NCBI GenBank assembly: GCA_009777615.1
Contig: WRLM01000006.1
Span: 38,774-102,773 of the forward strand
Direction of reading: 5' to 3'
From: Candidatus Methanoplasma cognatum
Lineage (GTDB): Archaea; Thermoplasmatota; Thermoplasmata; Methanomassiliicoccales; Methanomethylophilaceae
DNA length: 64,000 bases
Part shown: positions 12,601 through 19,088 of the stretch, in pieces
How the letters are laid out: every line of letters begins with the position of its first letter
Position numbering within the stretch: position 1 is the first letter of the stretch
The notes under the pieces: generated by a model
The model's input: only the letters and a program-made list of their open reading frames with translations
Told to the model about the DNA's origin: nothing
Database searches by the model: none
Translations under genes and position numbers: made by a program

Positions 12601-15600
12601 TCAAAGATACCGGCTTCGGGAGTGACGTCGGGTGACACCTCAAGGGTCAGGGTGGCTGTGTTGGAACCGAGGAAGTACGCAGTGTATTCCGCAGTGTCTG
12701 CAGTGTGCGTGCCCACATACCTTACGAGGTTTGTGGAATTATTCTCCCAAATCAGGAAGGTGTATCCGGGTTCCCCTAAGGCCTCAACGATCAGATCGTC
12801 GCTCTTGTTAATCGCGAACGGCGTGCCGCTCACATACGGAATGAACGCGGTCATTCCGTCCAGCTGCCAGGAGAACGTTCCCGCTCCCGGCGGGCTGGCG
12901 GTCAGGGTTATCTCTACCTGATCGCTGACGTTGGCTGAGAGGAAGTATGCGGTATGCGAGACACCGCCGGCGGGTATTGTGAATGTCCTCTGATAGGTGT
13001 AGATGGCATCCTCCCAGAACATGAATGTATATCCGGGTGCCGCAACCGCTCCGACCTCTATGTTATCGCCGACATTGAATTGCACCGGTATAGAGTAGGC
13101 GAGCCAAGTTGTCGTCCCTAGGAGCCTGTACTCGAAGGTACCGGCTTCGGGAGTGACGCCGGGTGACGCCTCAAGGGTCAGGGTGACCGCGTTGAGGTCA
13201 TCGAGGAAGTACGCAGTATATACCGCAGTGTCTGCAGTGTGCGTGCCCACATGCCTTACGGGGTTTGTGGAATTATCCTCCCAGAACCGGAAGGTGTATC
13301 CAAGTTCATCTTCGGTCTCAACGAACAGGTCATCGCTCTTGTTGATCACGAATGGCGTGCCGCTCACATACGGAATGAACGCGGTCATTCCGTCCAGCTG
13401 CCAGGAGAATATTCCCGCTCCCGGCGGGCTGGCGGCCAGGGTTATATATGCCTGATCGTTGGGGTCTTCGGAAAGGAAGTATGCCGTCAGCACATTGTCG
13501 CCTGGCACCGCTGACATCGTATGTGTCCTCGACGGGTTGATGCTGGCATCCTCCCAGAACCGGAAGGTGTATCCGTTTGTCGCAACTATTCTGACCTCTA
13601 CGACATCGCCGGCATTGAGTGTCATCGGCGTGCCGGAGTAAGCAATCCATGACACCATTCCCAGGAGCCTGTACTCAAAGGTATCCGCTATGGCTGGGTA
13701 CGTGTTCAGGGTCAGGGTTGCTGCTTCGGCGGTCAGGAAGTATGCTATGTATTCCGTATCGTAAGAGTTCGTGCCCACGACCCTCGATGGGCCAGTGGAA
13801 TTATCCTCCCAGTGTTGGAAGGTCTCTCCCGGTTCTTCTGTCACATAGATGGTCAGGTAGTCGGTCGTGTTGACCCGGAACGGCCCAATGTATTCAACAG
13901 GTGCGGCCATTCCCGGCAAGGACCAGGCAAACGTTCCCGCTCCGGCGGGTGACGCGGTCAGGGTTATCTGGGCTCCGCTCCCAGGTGTACCGGTGAAGAA
14001 ATATGCGGTCAGCACGGTGTCGGAGGATGGCATGGTGAACATCCTCTGATCGGCATCGTCGCCGTCCTCCCAGAACCGGAAGGTGTATCCCGATAACGCC
14101 GTTACCCTTATCTCCACCACATCATCGACGTTGAGTGTCATCGGCGTGCCGGGGTAAGAGGCCCATAACGTCATTCCCTGGAGCCTGTACTCAAAGATAC
14201 CCGCCATGACAGGGTATGTGTTCAGGGTCAGGGTTGCTGTTACGGCGGTCAGGAAATACGCGGTGTATTCCGTATCGTAAGAGTTCGTGCCCACTATCCT
14301 TGAGGCGTCGGTTGAATAATCCTCCCAGAACAGGAAGGTGCATCCGGGCTCTTCTGCCGCATAGATGGTCAGGTAGTCGGTCGTGTTGACATGGAACGGC
14401 TCGACGTACTGAACGGGTGCGGCCATTCCTGGGAGGAACCAAGCGAACGTTCCCGCTCCGGCGGGTGACGCGGTCAGGGTTATCTGAGCAGTATCTGATC
14501 CGAGGAAGTATGCGGTGAGTACGGCGCCGCCGGAGGGTATAGTGAACTCCCTCATATAGTCATAGCTACTGTCCTCCCAGAACCTGAAGGTGTATTGGGG
14601 CAACGCAGTTGCTCTTATCTCTACGATATCGCCGACAGTGAATTCTATAGGCGTACCGTAGTAAATATCCCATGCCGTCGATCCCTGGAGCCTGTACTCA
14701 AAGGTGCCTGTAATGGCGGGGTAAGCGTTCAGAGTCAGGGTCGCTTTTTCGATTATTAGGAAGTATGCTGTGTATTCCGTATCGTAAGAGTTCGTGCCCA
14801 CTATCCTTGAAAGATCGGTTGAATTGTCCTCCCAGAACTGGAAGATCTCTCCGGGCTCTTCTGCCACGGAGATCGCCAGGTAGTCGATCGTGTTGACCTG
14901 GAACGGCCCGACGTACGGAATTGATACGGTCATTCCCGGCAGGGACCAGGTGAAGGTTCCCGCTCCGACGGGCGACACTGTCAGGGTTATCAGGGCAGTG
15001 TCTGGTCCGAGGAAGTATGCGGTCAATACGTTATCGCTAGGCGTTGATTCGGGTAGAATTGTGTACATCCTCGTAGCAACGACGCCGGCATCCTCCCAGA
15101 ACCGGAAGGTATATCCCGGTAACGCTGCCGCCTTTATCTCCACCTCGTCGCCGATGTTGAACAGTACCGGCATGCCCAAGTAGGTGATCCAAGCCGCCGT
15201 TCCCTGGAGTCTGTACTCAAAGGTGCCTGTAATGGCGGGGTAAGTGTTCAGAGTCAGGGCCACCGCATCGTCTCCGAGGAAGTATGCGGTGTATATTGTG
15301 TCGGCGGGATGTGCGCCTACATGCTTAGATAGATTTGTGGAGTTGTCGTTCCAATATCTGAAAGTGTAATCCGCTTCGGCTGACGTTGATATCGTCAGGT
15401 CGTCGCTCTTCTTGACATAGAATGGATCATCGTATACAACGGATGCGGTCATTCCGGGCAGGGACCAAGTGAACATTCCCGCCCCCGCCGGTATGGAATT
15501 CAGAGTGATCAGAGATCTGTCGCTAAGCGTGTCCGTCAGGAAGTATGCGATCAGCGTAGCGTCGGATGATATTGTGTATGTCCTAACGGCGCTGGTGCTT

Positions 15601-16007
15601 GCGTCCTCCCAGAATCGGAAGTCGAAGCCGATGGCCGCTGCGGTCGTGATCTCAATTATATCGCCGGCATAGAGTGTCACCGGCAAACCGAAGTAGTTTT
15701 GCCATGTTGTCGTTCCCTGGATCCTGTACTGGAACGTACTGGTCCCTGCAGGGTACGCATTTAGGGTCAGGGTCACCGTTTCACTGACGGGTGTGACTTG
15801 GCCGCCTTCTACTGCGGCGCTGATCAGACTGCCTTCAGATACTGCCGTCACCAACTGATAATCGTCGGCGTCTAGCTCGCCGAAGTTCTTTCCATATATT
15901 TCGCTGTCGTTTTTCTCTCCCACCATAGAAACGATAGCGACCGATACAAGTGCAAGCGATACTGTAAGCAACGCTAGTCCTATTAGAATACTCCTTTTAT
16001 TCTTCAT
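3666..16007 (-). CDS. Giant secreted InlB-type repeat protein with C-terminal transglutaminase-like peptidase domain
   Basis: 4113 residues. The frame is open further upstream, but the ATG at 16007 is chosen because it starts a signal peptide (MKNKRSILIGLALLTVSLAL and a hydrophobic run to ~30), has AAGGT upstream, and matches the start of the gene at 3048. Residues ~68-3842 are 43 InlB-B-like (Flg_new_2-like) units of ~80 residues. Two subtypes mostly alternate: an FEYRLQG...W type and a TFTWSLPGM type, each ending in GYTF-FWED...AYFL. Residues ~3843-4113 are a transglutaminase-like cysteine peptidase domain: Cys4005 in GGDCEDHALLF, His4041 in MGDHITAG and Asp4067 in YYCDATWEG form a plausible catalytic triad. 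No membrane anchor follows. A role in cross-linking or cleaving surface proteins is inferred; the substrate is unknown. Confidence 0.9.
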   Translation of the reverse strand: MKNKRSILIGLALLTVSLALVSVAIVSMVGEKNDSEIYGKNFGELDADDYQLVTAVSEGSLISAAVEGGQVTPVSETVTLTLNAYPAGTSTFQYRIQGTTTWQNYFGLPVTLYAGDIIEITTAAAIGFDFRFWEDASTSAVRTYTISSDATLIAYFLTDTLSDRSLITLNSIPAGAGMFTWSLPGMTASVVYDDPFYVKKSDDLTISTSAEADYTFRYWNDNSTNLSKHVGAHPADTIYTAYFLGDDAVALTLNTYPAITGTFEYRLQGTAAWITYLGMPVLFNIGDEVEIKAAALPGYTFRFWEDAGVVATRMYTILPESTPSDNVLTAYFLGPDTALITLTVSPVGAGTFTWSLPGMTVSIPYVGPFQVNTIDYLAISVAEEPGEIFQFWEDNSTDLSRIVGTNSYDTEYTAYFLIIEKATLTLNAYPAITGTFEYRLQGSTAWDIYYGTPIEFTVGDIVEIRATALPQYTFRFWEDSSYDYMREFTIPSGGAVLTAYFLGSDTAQITLTASPAGAGTFAWFLPGMAAPVQYVEPFHVNTTDYLTIYAAEEPGCTFLFWEDYSTDASRIVGTNSYDTEYTAYFLTAVTATLTLNTYPVMAGIFEYRLQGMTLWASYPGTPMTLNVDDVVEIRVTALSGYTFRFWEDGDDADQRMFTMPSSDTVLTAYFFTGTPGSGAQITLTASPAGAGTFAWSLPGMAAPVEYIGPFRVNTTDYLTIYVTEEPGETFQHWEDNSTGPSRVVGTNSYDTEYIAYFLTAEAATLTLNTYPAIADTFEYRLLGMVSWIAYSGTPMTLNAGDVVEVRIVATNGYTFRFWEDASINPSRTHTMSAVPGDNVLTAYFLSEDPNDQAYITLAASPPGAGIFSWQLDGMTAFIPYVSGTPFVINKSDDLFVETEDELGYTFRFWEDNSTNPVRHVGTHTADTAVYTAYFLDDLNAVTLTLEASPGVTPEAGTFEYRLLGTTTWLAYSIPVQFNVGDNIEVGAVAAPGYTFMFWEDAIYTYQRTFTIPAGGVSHTAYFLSANVSDQVEITLTASPPGAGTFSWQLDGMTAFIPYVSGTPFAINKSDDLIVEALGEPGYTFLIWENNSTNLVRYVGTHTADTAEYTAYFLGSNTATLTLEVSPDVTPEAGIFEYRLLGTTTWLPYTTPVQFNVGDNIEVRAAAASPYTFMFWEDAIDTNPRIFTIPVGGVSHTAYFLGTDTVEITLVAVPSVGGMFSWQLDGMTASVPYVSGTPFFINKSDDLTVEAAGEPGYTLLIWEDATTTPTRHVGDHLLNTTGTETYTAFFTPNNPAERFALDLQAVPSWLGTFEYMLPGMTAWAAYTGSEMFNVGDTVQVRAVGVQGYAFQYWEVITNTNPVRSFDSINNSGFAYFLADDSGGRVRITLTNLPSGAGTFTWQLYGMPYALEYTGPFYVNRYIDDLTIVAIAEPDYTFKQWIDEPITTALRDIYSFYLDDDEKEYIAYFLTDDLSERADLTLYDLPVGYGDFKYQIAGVGMTSWHNFVGTTMAFNKGDIVYVRADAQPSCTFMFWEDMDTNPLRQFDMSLGDQSDTAYFVSDVFGDWVEITLTASPSGAGTFTWWLDGMTASVPYVDGVPFRINKSDRLFVEATAEPGYAFKVWSNGTANPTLDVADHSGNGNAHTYTAYFLGNDTAPLFVIPTPTGAGTFEYRYLGMEGWTAYTYGESFNVGDIVELRAVPIGDYEFQFWEDASEDKIFTTSIDQLGTTVYAYFLSDDPSDWVEITLTASPSGAGTFSWSLPGMTASFSYVSGTPFMINKADYLTIETTEDMGTFMYWEDFSTSPYRNVGDHLSNITGTAEYTAYFSGVDMVVLILESSPAAADVVFEYRVNGTPSWTTYTMPVQLNPSDVVEINTYATNGYTFRFWENNTNSNPRTYTMSSVPYTNETLTAYFLSDNPGDWVTITLTASPPGAGTFSWQLDGMTAFIPYVSGTPFVINKSDNLFIEAEAELTHTFMFWDDTSTILYRNVGDHLSNIVGTEEYTAYFLGTDTAPLFIGSMPAGASTFEYRYPGMEGWTTYTYGELFNIGDVVELRAVPESGYDFLFWQDASEDEIFITLIDQIGTTVYAYFLSDDPSDWVEITLTASPLGAGTFRWQFFGMTAWVQYVSGTPFVVNKADYLMIEIIEDTGTFLYWEDMSTSMIRLVGTHVTDTKSYTAYFSGVDMVVLTLESSPAAADVVFEYRVQGTPSWITYTMPVQFNPGETVEIRTSATNGYTFRFWEDNTTSNPRTYTMSLVPYTNETLTAYFLSDNSGDWVEITLTASPPGAGTFSWQLDGMTAFIPYVSGTPFVINKSDDLTVHAEQAALYTFVSWENVYTTPTWIVGDHLLNTTGTEGYTAYFLDAAAPYLTLEALPDVNPAAGTFEYRLMGMTAWLAYAAPVQFNVGDAIEVRATAESGYSFLFWENADDNAERAYTMPVGDTTLTAYFLGADTVEITLIAVPSVGGTFSWQLDGMTDFVPYISGTPFEINKIDDLTIRAEAELTHTFLVWEDASTSPTRNVGNHPLNAGTETYTAFFTSDNPAERFALDLQAVPSWLGTFEYMLSGMTGWAAYTGSEMFNVGDTVQVRAVGVQGYTFQYWEVITNTNPVRSFDSINNTGVAYFLADDPNSRVLVTMTDVPSGTGTFTWQVYGMPNVFEYTGPFYVNKHIDDLVIGAIAELGYTFQFWMDEHDDNVSRTIDSWQLGEDEKNFIAYFLTDNLSEQADLTLYDLPAGYGDFKYQIANVGMTYWREFVGGTTMAFNDVDVVNVRADAQPVCTFLFWEDADTDPERTFNMSAGDQSDTAYFLGTDTVEITLIASPSGAGTFEWQLGGMTAFVPYVDGVPFVINKTDYLMIETIEDTGTFMYWEDSSTSMSRAVGTHVTDTKSYTAYFSGVDMVTLTLESSPAAADVVFEYRVNGVSSWTTYTMPVQLNPGDIVEIRTYATNGYTFRFWEDNTNSNPRTYTMSSVPYTNETLTAYFLSDNPGDWVTITLTADPSAGGTFTLRLGGMTGSFPCASGASFAINKDDDLTIAVDEAQDYTFQYWLDNVSASQSRNVGTHIVATAEYTAYFLDDLNAVSLTLNADPATAGTFDYRLQGMTDWVAYLGSPEWFNIGDVIEIIATAAPDYTFQSWEDAGTNPVRTVTMSAGGAALTASFLSDDPPTTVYLTLESYSVGAGTFEYRLQGEAVWNTYTTSAAFYAGDVVVIRAIAEPGYTFQNWEDLSTGEYRVYTISSDAMLTAYFQSSTVTLTLTAYPLGMASFQYRLQGDTAWTPHTGVGLPITFNVGDIVEVNPVPSQPTVDFWFWEDTSTDTPKELTLSADTSLNAYFLFNIAGGKSTITLTASPPGTGTFYWQLDGMTVSIPYEGPFEVNKMDSLTIEAVGGAGYGFQYWEDNSTDPSRHLSMVTDDTGYTAYFDVTAPLILDTYPAGAGTFEYRLKGATVWIPYGGMPATFDIGDTVEIRAIAEPTYAFRFWENADDDPVMEYTILPTGNTLMAYFLSEISNERVQITLDAFPGGAGTFEWTLPGMSVFLGYNGSFYVNNTDDLTIITTEAYGYTFLYWEDNSVSTSRFVSAPQSGDASYRAYFLGPDTVTLTLESYPEGAGAFEYKLTGTETWFAYEGLVVFNENDSIEIRTTVEPEYVFRYWEDSSTGTDRVYTMSADAALTAYFQPSTVTLTLSAYPLGSGALQYRLLGDTAWTPYLGLPVTFNLDEIVEISPVLGSDFRFWEDASTDAIKELTLSDDASLTAYFLYNTAGSKSVITLTADPPGAGTFAWSLPGMTASIPYGGQFEVNKMDLLTIEVSENAGYVFLYWDDNSTNPSRYLGMNLVDMEYTAYFLESDTGRGAPAYTWTYASVSMTPFAEAENDYVQLVIDRGTATMNVQMSEELYNEIVGNALEALGRDLDRQQWGYTDTLGDYLSYEDPVLKSIADAFTVVTAGWSDSSRINFVLRFVQNIPFVTDNQSMGVGEYWKLPTETFWEGKALSASEEEAKQKGEPLLNRGGDCEDHALLFVYLIKAMDYEFVIHDVDTKGIGGGRMGDHITAGVLVTDGTGTHVEYGGKTYYYCDATWEGYKLGMLGGCMILNTWEENLGWEWAWVGNDAVWNNDPVVVYA
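4500..15800 (-). repeat. 43 InlB-like coding repeats with a 3741-bp internal duplication
   Basis: Units of about 240 bp alternate in two subtypes. Higher-order copies are visible: the segment at 7821 returns at 11562 and that at 8281 at 12022, both with an offset of exactly 3741 bp (1247 codons). Another near-identical stretch starts at 7061, 9197 and 10259. All offsets are multiples of three, so the copies keep frame, as expected of selection on a coding array expanding by recombination. Confidence 0.85.
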
Positions 16008-16088
16008 AATGATACCTTCGTTTAATTTGATTGGGGCCGCCTGTATAGTTGCGGCCCGTTTCCCCCGTATTATTATGTAAATAGAGTG

Positions 16089-16096
16089 TATAAATA
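16089..16096 (-). promoter_or_regulatory. TATA box of the giant transglutaminase-type gene
   Basis: Minus-strand TATTTATAC, 82 bases before the ATG at 16007. It predicts a leader of about 55-60 bases containing a 7-bp GC hairpin. It corresponds in sequence and position to the box at 3136-3143. Confidence 0.6.
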
Positions 16097-16293
16097 ATAT
16101 GTAGTTGAAGCCGCCGCATGATATAATCCGAAAAGGCGGAAACCACACTATTTTTTGCATCCGAGGGGTGTGAGGCCAATAATATCTCGATAAAGGCGGC
16201 GGTATCTGTTCGGACGGAACTGCGGCCTCCTTCGGAGTGTCTCGCGCCGGCCTTCTCAGAAGAATTCCCGGAAACAAGCACGCTTTGATATAA

Positions 16294-16314
16294 TTCATAC
16301 TAAAACAGTATGAA
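16294..16314. promoter_or_regulatory. Perfect 8-5-8 inverted repeat
   Basis: TTCATACT-AAAAC-AGTATGAA. It lies about 200 bases upstream of the TATA box of the giant gene and about 225 bases before tRNA-Gln. It could be an operator for an unseen transcript or a chance AT-rich palindrome. Confidence 0.3.
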
Positions 16315-16501
16315 ATAGAATACCTAGTAACGGCACCGTTCATCATGGCATCTTTCGCCTTTTGACGGATTCGCATCTGTCCGTTCATTCCATCCTTTTC
16401 CGCAGAACGGGACCGGCAGCAGAGCTTACTTCCGGCACCATACAAGCTGACGACGACACCGCAGAGGACCTCCGGACCAAAATGCAACCAATAAAACATA
16501 G

Positions 16502-16513
16502 AAAAATATTAAA
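16502..16513 (+). promoter_or_regulatory. TATA box of tRNA-Gln
   Basis: AAAATATTAAAG, 27-38 bases upstream of the tRNA 5' end, the expected spacing for an archaeal tRNA promoter. A T6 run at about 16632-16637 after the tRNA is a plausible terminator. Confidence 0.5.
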
Positions 16514-16539
16514 GGGGCGCTGTGTTGAGGAGGTTTAAC

Positions 16540-16615
16540 AGCCTCGTAGTGTAGCGGTCAATCATGCGGGACTCTGGATCCTGCGACCACAGTTCGAATC
16601 TGTGCGAGGCTACCA
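16540..16615 (+). tRNA. tRNA-Gln (anticodon CTG), CCA encoded
   Basis: Acceptor stem AGCCTCG/CGAGGCT with discriminator A and an encoded CCA at the 3' end. Anticodon stem CGGGA/TCCTG holds the loop CTCTGGA, giving anticodon CTG (reads CAG, glutamine). The T arm is CACAG-TTCGAAT-CTGTG. No intron is visible. Confidence 0.93.
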
Positions 16616-16936
16616 TTCATATCTGGCTTGCCCGTTTTTTCACTCTTTACCATTGCTTTAGCGCTTTCGTTCATCACTACTCCGCTTCTTTCATGAAAAG
16701 AGAAAGAAGAGCTTTACCTCATTCATAGAAGGTTACCTTTCCCATGGGCGGCCTTCCGGATATATCTCCCGTTGCCTCCCCTTTGGAGATAACGTACACC
16801 CTGATCCCATCAGGGGACGGTGTCTTCAGCTGTCCTTCCGTGCCCGTGCAGTAAGATGCGCCGCCGCACCGCCATTTATCATAAATATAGCCTACTCGTT
16901 GCCTGATATGATAAGCATGGGCTGAGGTGGCGTTTC
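16616..16936. other. Intergenic region between tRNA-Gln and mgtE
   Basis: Starts with the T-rich end of the tRNA transcript. Contains a minus-strand coding-like fragment (16719-16886, listed separately) and, on the plus strand, the TATA-like ATCATAAATATAG near 16877-16889 for mgtE. Nothing else recognisable. Confidence 0.5.
16719..16886 (-). pseudogene. Possible 3' remnant of a small Cys-containing protein
   Basis: Read on the minus strand, this stretch gives YDKWRCGGASYCTGTEG... continuing to ...GRPPMGKVTFYE and a TGA stop at 16719-16721. The residue composition is protein-like, with a Trp-Arg-Cys...Cys cluster. No ATG, GTG or TTG start exists in frame before the mgtE promoter. It may be the tail of a lost gene or a chance open frame; no family is recognised. 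Confidence 0.22.
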
Positions 16937-18181
16937 ATGGGTTCCAGCAAAGTTGTCAGCGGATTCTTCGGCCGTAACAAAGCCGTGTTCGTTATGGGGC
17001 TCACCGCGCTTACCATCGCCGCGACGGCGGACCTTATTGCCGGAATATTCCTGGGTTCGATGGAGACATACATTCTGGCCATCCCGGGAATGATGGTCCT
17101 CGTTTATTCGGCCATAGGGATGAGGGGGAACATCTTCGGCGCCATGGGTTCCAGACTCGGGACGTCCATGCACATGGGTACTTTCAAGATGTCCTTCAAA
17201 AAAGGCTCCATCCTTCGTGCCAATATCGAATCGTCCATAGGGCTCAGTTTCTTAGTGTCTCTCGCTATGGGCGTTATCGGGTGGGCGGTCGTCGCCATCT
17301 TCGGCTTCGGCGAGATACATATCGCCAGCTTCGTATTCATATCAATGCTCGGCGGCCTGCTGGCCGGGATCGTCCTTCTGGGCATCAATTTATTGATAGC
17401 ATGGAGCGGTTTCAAAAAGAACTGGGATGTGGATAACATCACCGCTCCGCTGATCGCCGCTGCCGGGGACATCGTTACGATGCCTATGCTCTTCATCTGC
17501 GCCTGGTTCGTGATACACTGCCCCGATCAGAATATAATAACCCTTCTTACCCTTCTCCTGATACTTGCCACCGTTGTATTCCTCGTGTTCATATTTGCCA
17601 GGAAGATCGTGCTCGGAAGGAAGGATGAGGCGAAGAGGATAATATCTCAGTCCACACCCATACTGCTGATGTGCTTGGTGCTGGATATCGCGGCGGGGGT
17701 CATCATCGAGAACAAGACGGAAGTGCTGATCATTCTTCCCGTCCTCATAATACTGATGCCGGCTTTCCTGAACGAAGGGAACGCCCTGTCCGGAATGCTT
17801 ACGTCCAGGCTCTCTTCCATGCTGCATCTGGGTACTCTTCGTGTAAGCAGATTCCCCGGCAAGAATGCGTCGGAGAACTTCTTCATCACTTACGTCCTTG
17901 CGGCGGTGACCTACAGCTATATCGGAGTGATGGCGTTCCTAGCCGCGATGATGATGGGCGGTCCGGGAGACATAGGTTTCATAAAAGTAATGGGCATAGT
18001 CCTGATATCTGGTATGATCACGACAACGATCCTTAACTTCCTTTCATACTATGTTGCGGTGACCGCCGTCAGATTTGATCTTGACCCTGACGACCACAGC
18101 ATACCTATGACATCCTCCTCCATGGACCTCATCAGCGCAGGGGTGCTGATAGGCGTGATCGTACTGCTGACCTTATCCTAA
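16937..18181 (+). CDS. MgtE-type divalent cation transporter (membrane domain duplicated)
   Basis: 414 residues, about ten membrane segments, arranged as two related halves. Each half has the MgtE/SLC41 signature: MRGNIFGAMGSRLGTSMHMG near residues 56-76, and NALSGMLTSRLSSMLHLG in the second half near 282-299. The N-terminal CBS regulatory domains of bacterial MgtE are absent, as usual for archaeal two-domain forms. It probably moves Mg2+ or a similar divalent ion across the cytoplasmic membrane. GAGGTGG precedes the ATG. It converges on two PhoU/TrkA-C proteins that often accompany archaeal mgtE genes and may gate it. Confidence 0.85.
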   Translation: MGSSKVVSGFFGRNKAVFVMGLTALTIAATADLIAGIFLGSMETYILAIPGMMVLVYSAIGMRGNIFGAMGSRLGTSMHMGTFKMSFKKGSILRANIESSIGLSFLVSLAMGVIGWAVVAIFGFGEIHIASFVFISMLGGLLAGIVLLGINLLIAWSGFKKNWDVDNITAPLIAAAGDIVTMPMLFICAWFVIHCPDQNIITLLTLLLILATVVFLVFIFARKIVLGRKDEAKRIISQSTPILLMCLVLDIAAGVIIENKTEVLIILPVLIILMPAFLNEGNALSGMLTSRLSSMLHLGTLRVSRFPGKNASENFFITYVLAAVTYSYIGVMAFLAAMMMGGPGDIGFIKVMGIVLISGMITTTILNFLSYYVAVTAVRFDLDPDDHSIPMTSSSMDLISAGVLIGVIVLLTLS

Positions 18182-18302
18182 GAAGGGTTCGGCTTGCGGT
18201 GTTTTCGATAATGATCCGCAGATCCGTTACCTCATCTGCAGATATGAACAAAAAAACAAAACGATGACCTGCTGAACGATATCTGCGCCTGTAAGTCTTC
18301 AG

Positions 18303-18422
18303 TTATCCGATTATGACCGTACCTCTTGTTACATCTTGCCCTTCTTCCGTGACCGACTTGGTCGTCATGACCGTCATCCCGCAGACGTCAATGTGCAATT
18401 CGGATTCTATTATCTCATTCAT
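18303..18422 (-). CDS. Possible 39-residue hypothetical protein
   Basis: A short open frame from ATG at 18422 to TAA at 18303-18305 gives a plausible acidic peptide (MNEIIESELHIDVCGMTVMT...). It lies just downstream of the PhoU/TrkA-C pair on the same strand. The preceding ~30 bases can form a hairpin CCCCGC...GCGGGG, which could be a terminator of the upstream genes or could mask the start. No homologue recognised; could be chance. Confidence 0.3.
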   Translation of the reverse strand: MNEIIESELHIDVCGMTVMTTKSVTEEGQDVTRGTVIIG

Positions 18423-18506
18423 TTTTCATCCCCGCACACCATACGGGCGGGGGGTATTTTAATCTTCAAGAGAAAAAGAGGTGTTTCTAGTGATCGGACA
18501 TGATCC

Positions 18507-19088
18507 TCATGACGATAATTCCTTATCCGTACCGTCGGCAAAGGCCTTGAAATAAGGAACGCCGTCCGACGGACCCTTGGCGATTAGTATGTCCCCTTCT
18601 TCCATTACGGTGCCCTTCCCGGGACCAAAGATGTATTCTTTATCTCTTTTTATGGCGATGATGAACATCCCGCAGTTGGTGCTGAGGCGCGTTTCCGCAA
18701 ACGACTTCCCGTTCAGCACAGAGTCCTTCACGACCTTCGCAAGACTTATGGTGGTCTCAGATTCTTTTATGGACATTGCGAGGACGGGGTGTTTCCCGAG
18801 CCCTCTCAGAACGACATCCGCTATGGATTTGGCGGCGTTCGCGATGGACATTATCGAGGTCTGAAGCCTGACCGCCACGACTATCCTGGCTATTTCCGCC
18901 GGATTGCTGGTCCCGATATCGACGGCCTGTTCCTGGATCTTCGCGGAAAGGTTCTCCATTGTTCCGGCCAGGAAGATGACCTCTTCCGCTATCTCCTCAT
19001 TGTCATAGATAAGGGAAGAATACGCCAGATCCACCATGAACTCGGAAGTGTTCTTCAGTTCCAAGATCATCTCCTGCAGCCTGTTCAA
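18507..19088 (-). CDS. PhoU-like/TrkA-C (RCK-C) regulatory protein, second copy
   Basis: 193 residues from a TTG start at 19088, which overlaps the stop of the upstream gene as TTGA and has GGAGG just before it. A longer frame to 19178 is open but would run deep into the upstream gene. An N-terminal PhoU-like helical part (TSEFMVDLAYSSLIYDNEEI) is followed by an RCK-C domain (residues ~110-190: SLAKVVKDSVLNGKSFAETR, FGPGKGTVMEEGDILIAKG). It is soluble and probably binds a nucleotide or ion to regulate transport. It is paralogous to the gene at 19085-19759, and the pair is probably one transcript serving the convergent MgtE transporter. Confidence 0.8.
   Translation of the reverse strand: MNRLQEMILELKNTSEFMVDLAYSSLIYDNEEIAEEVIFLAGTMENLSAKIQEQAVDIGTSNPAEIARIVVAVRLQTSIMSIANAAKSIADVVLRGLGKHPVLAMSIKESETTISLAKVVKDSVLNGKSFAETRLSTNCGMFIIAIKRDKEYIFGPGKGTVMEEGDILIAKGPSDGVPYFKAFADGTDKELSS

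Larger units (their letters stand above)
16008..16539. other. Intergenic region: leader and promoter of the transglutaminase-type giant gene
   Basis: The leader contains an inverted repeat GGGCCGC/GCGGCCC (minus strand, about 16035-16058). A TATA box lies at 16089-16096, and a perfect inverted repeat TTCATACT-AAAAC-AGTATGAA at 16294-16314. The reading frame of the giant gene remains open through this stretch, but the translated sequence there is unlike the signal peptide and repeats and is probably not coding. Confidence 0.55.

Noticed and set aside
16008..16499. Upstream extension of the giant gene (frame open to 16499, adding 164 codons)
   Set aside because: The added residues lack a signal peptide and repeats, include the TATA box and leader, and the ATG at 16007 matches the sister gene's start.
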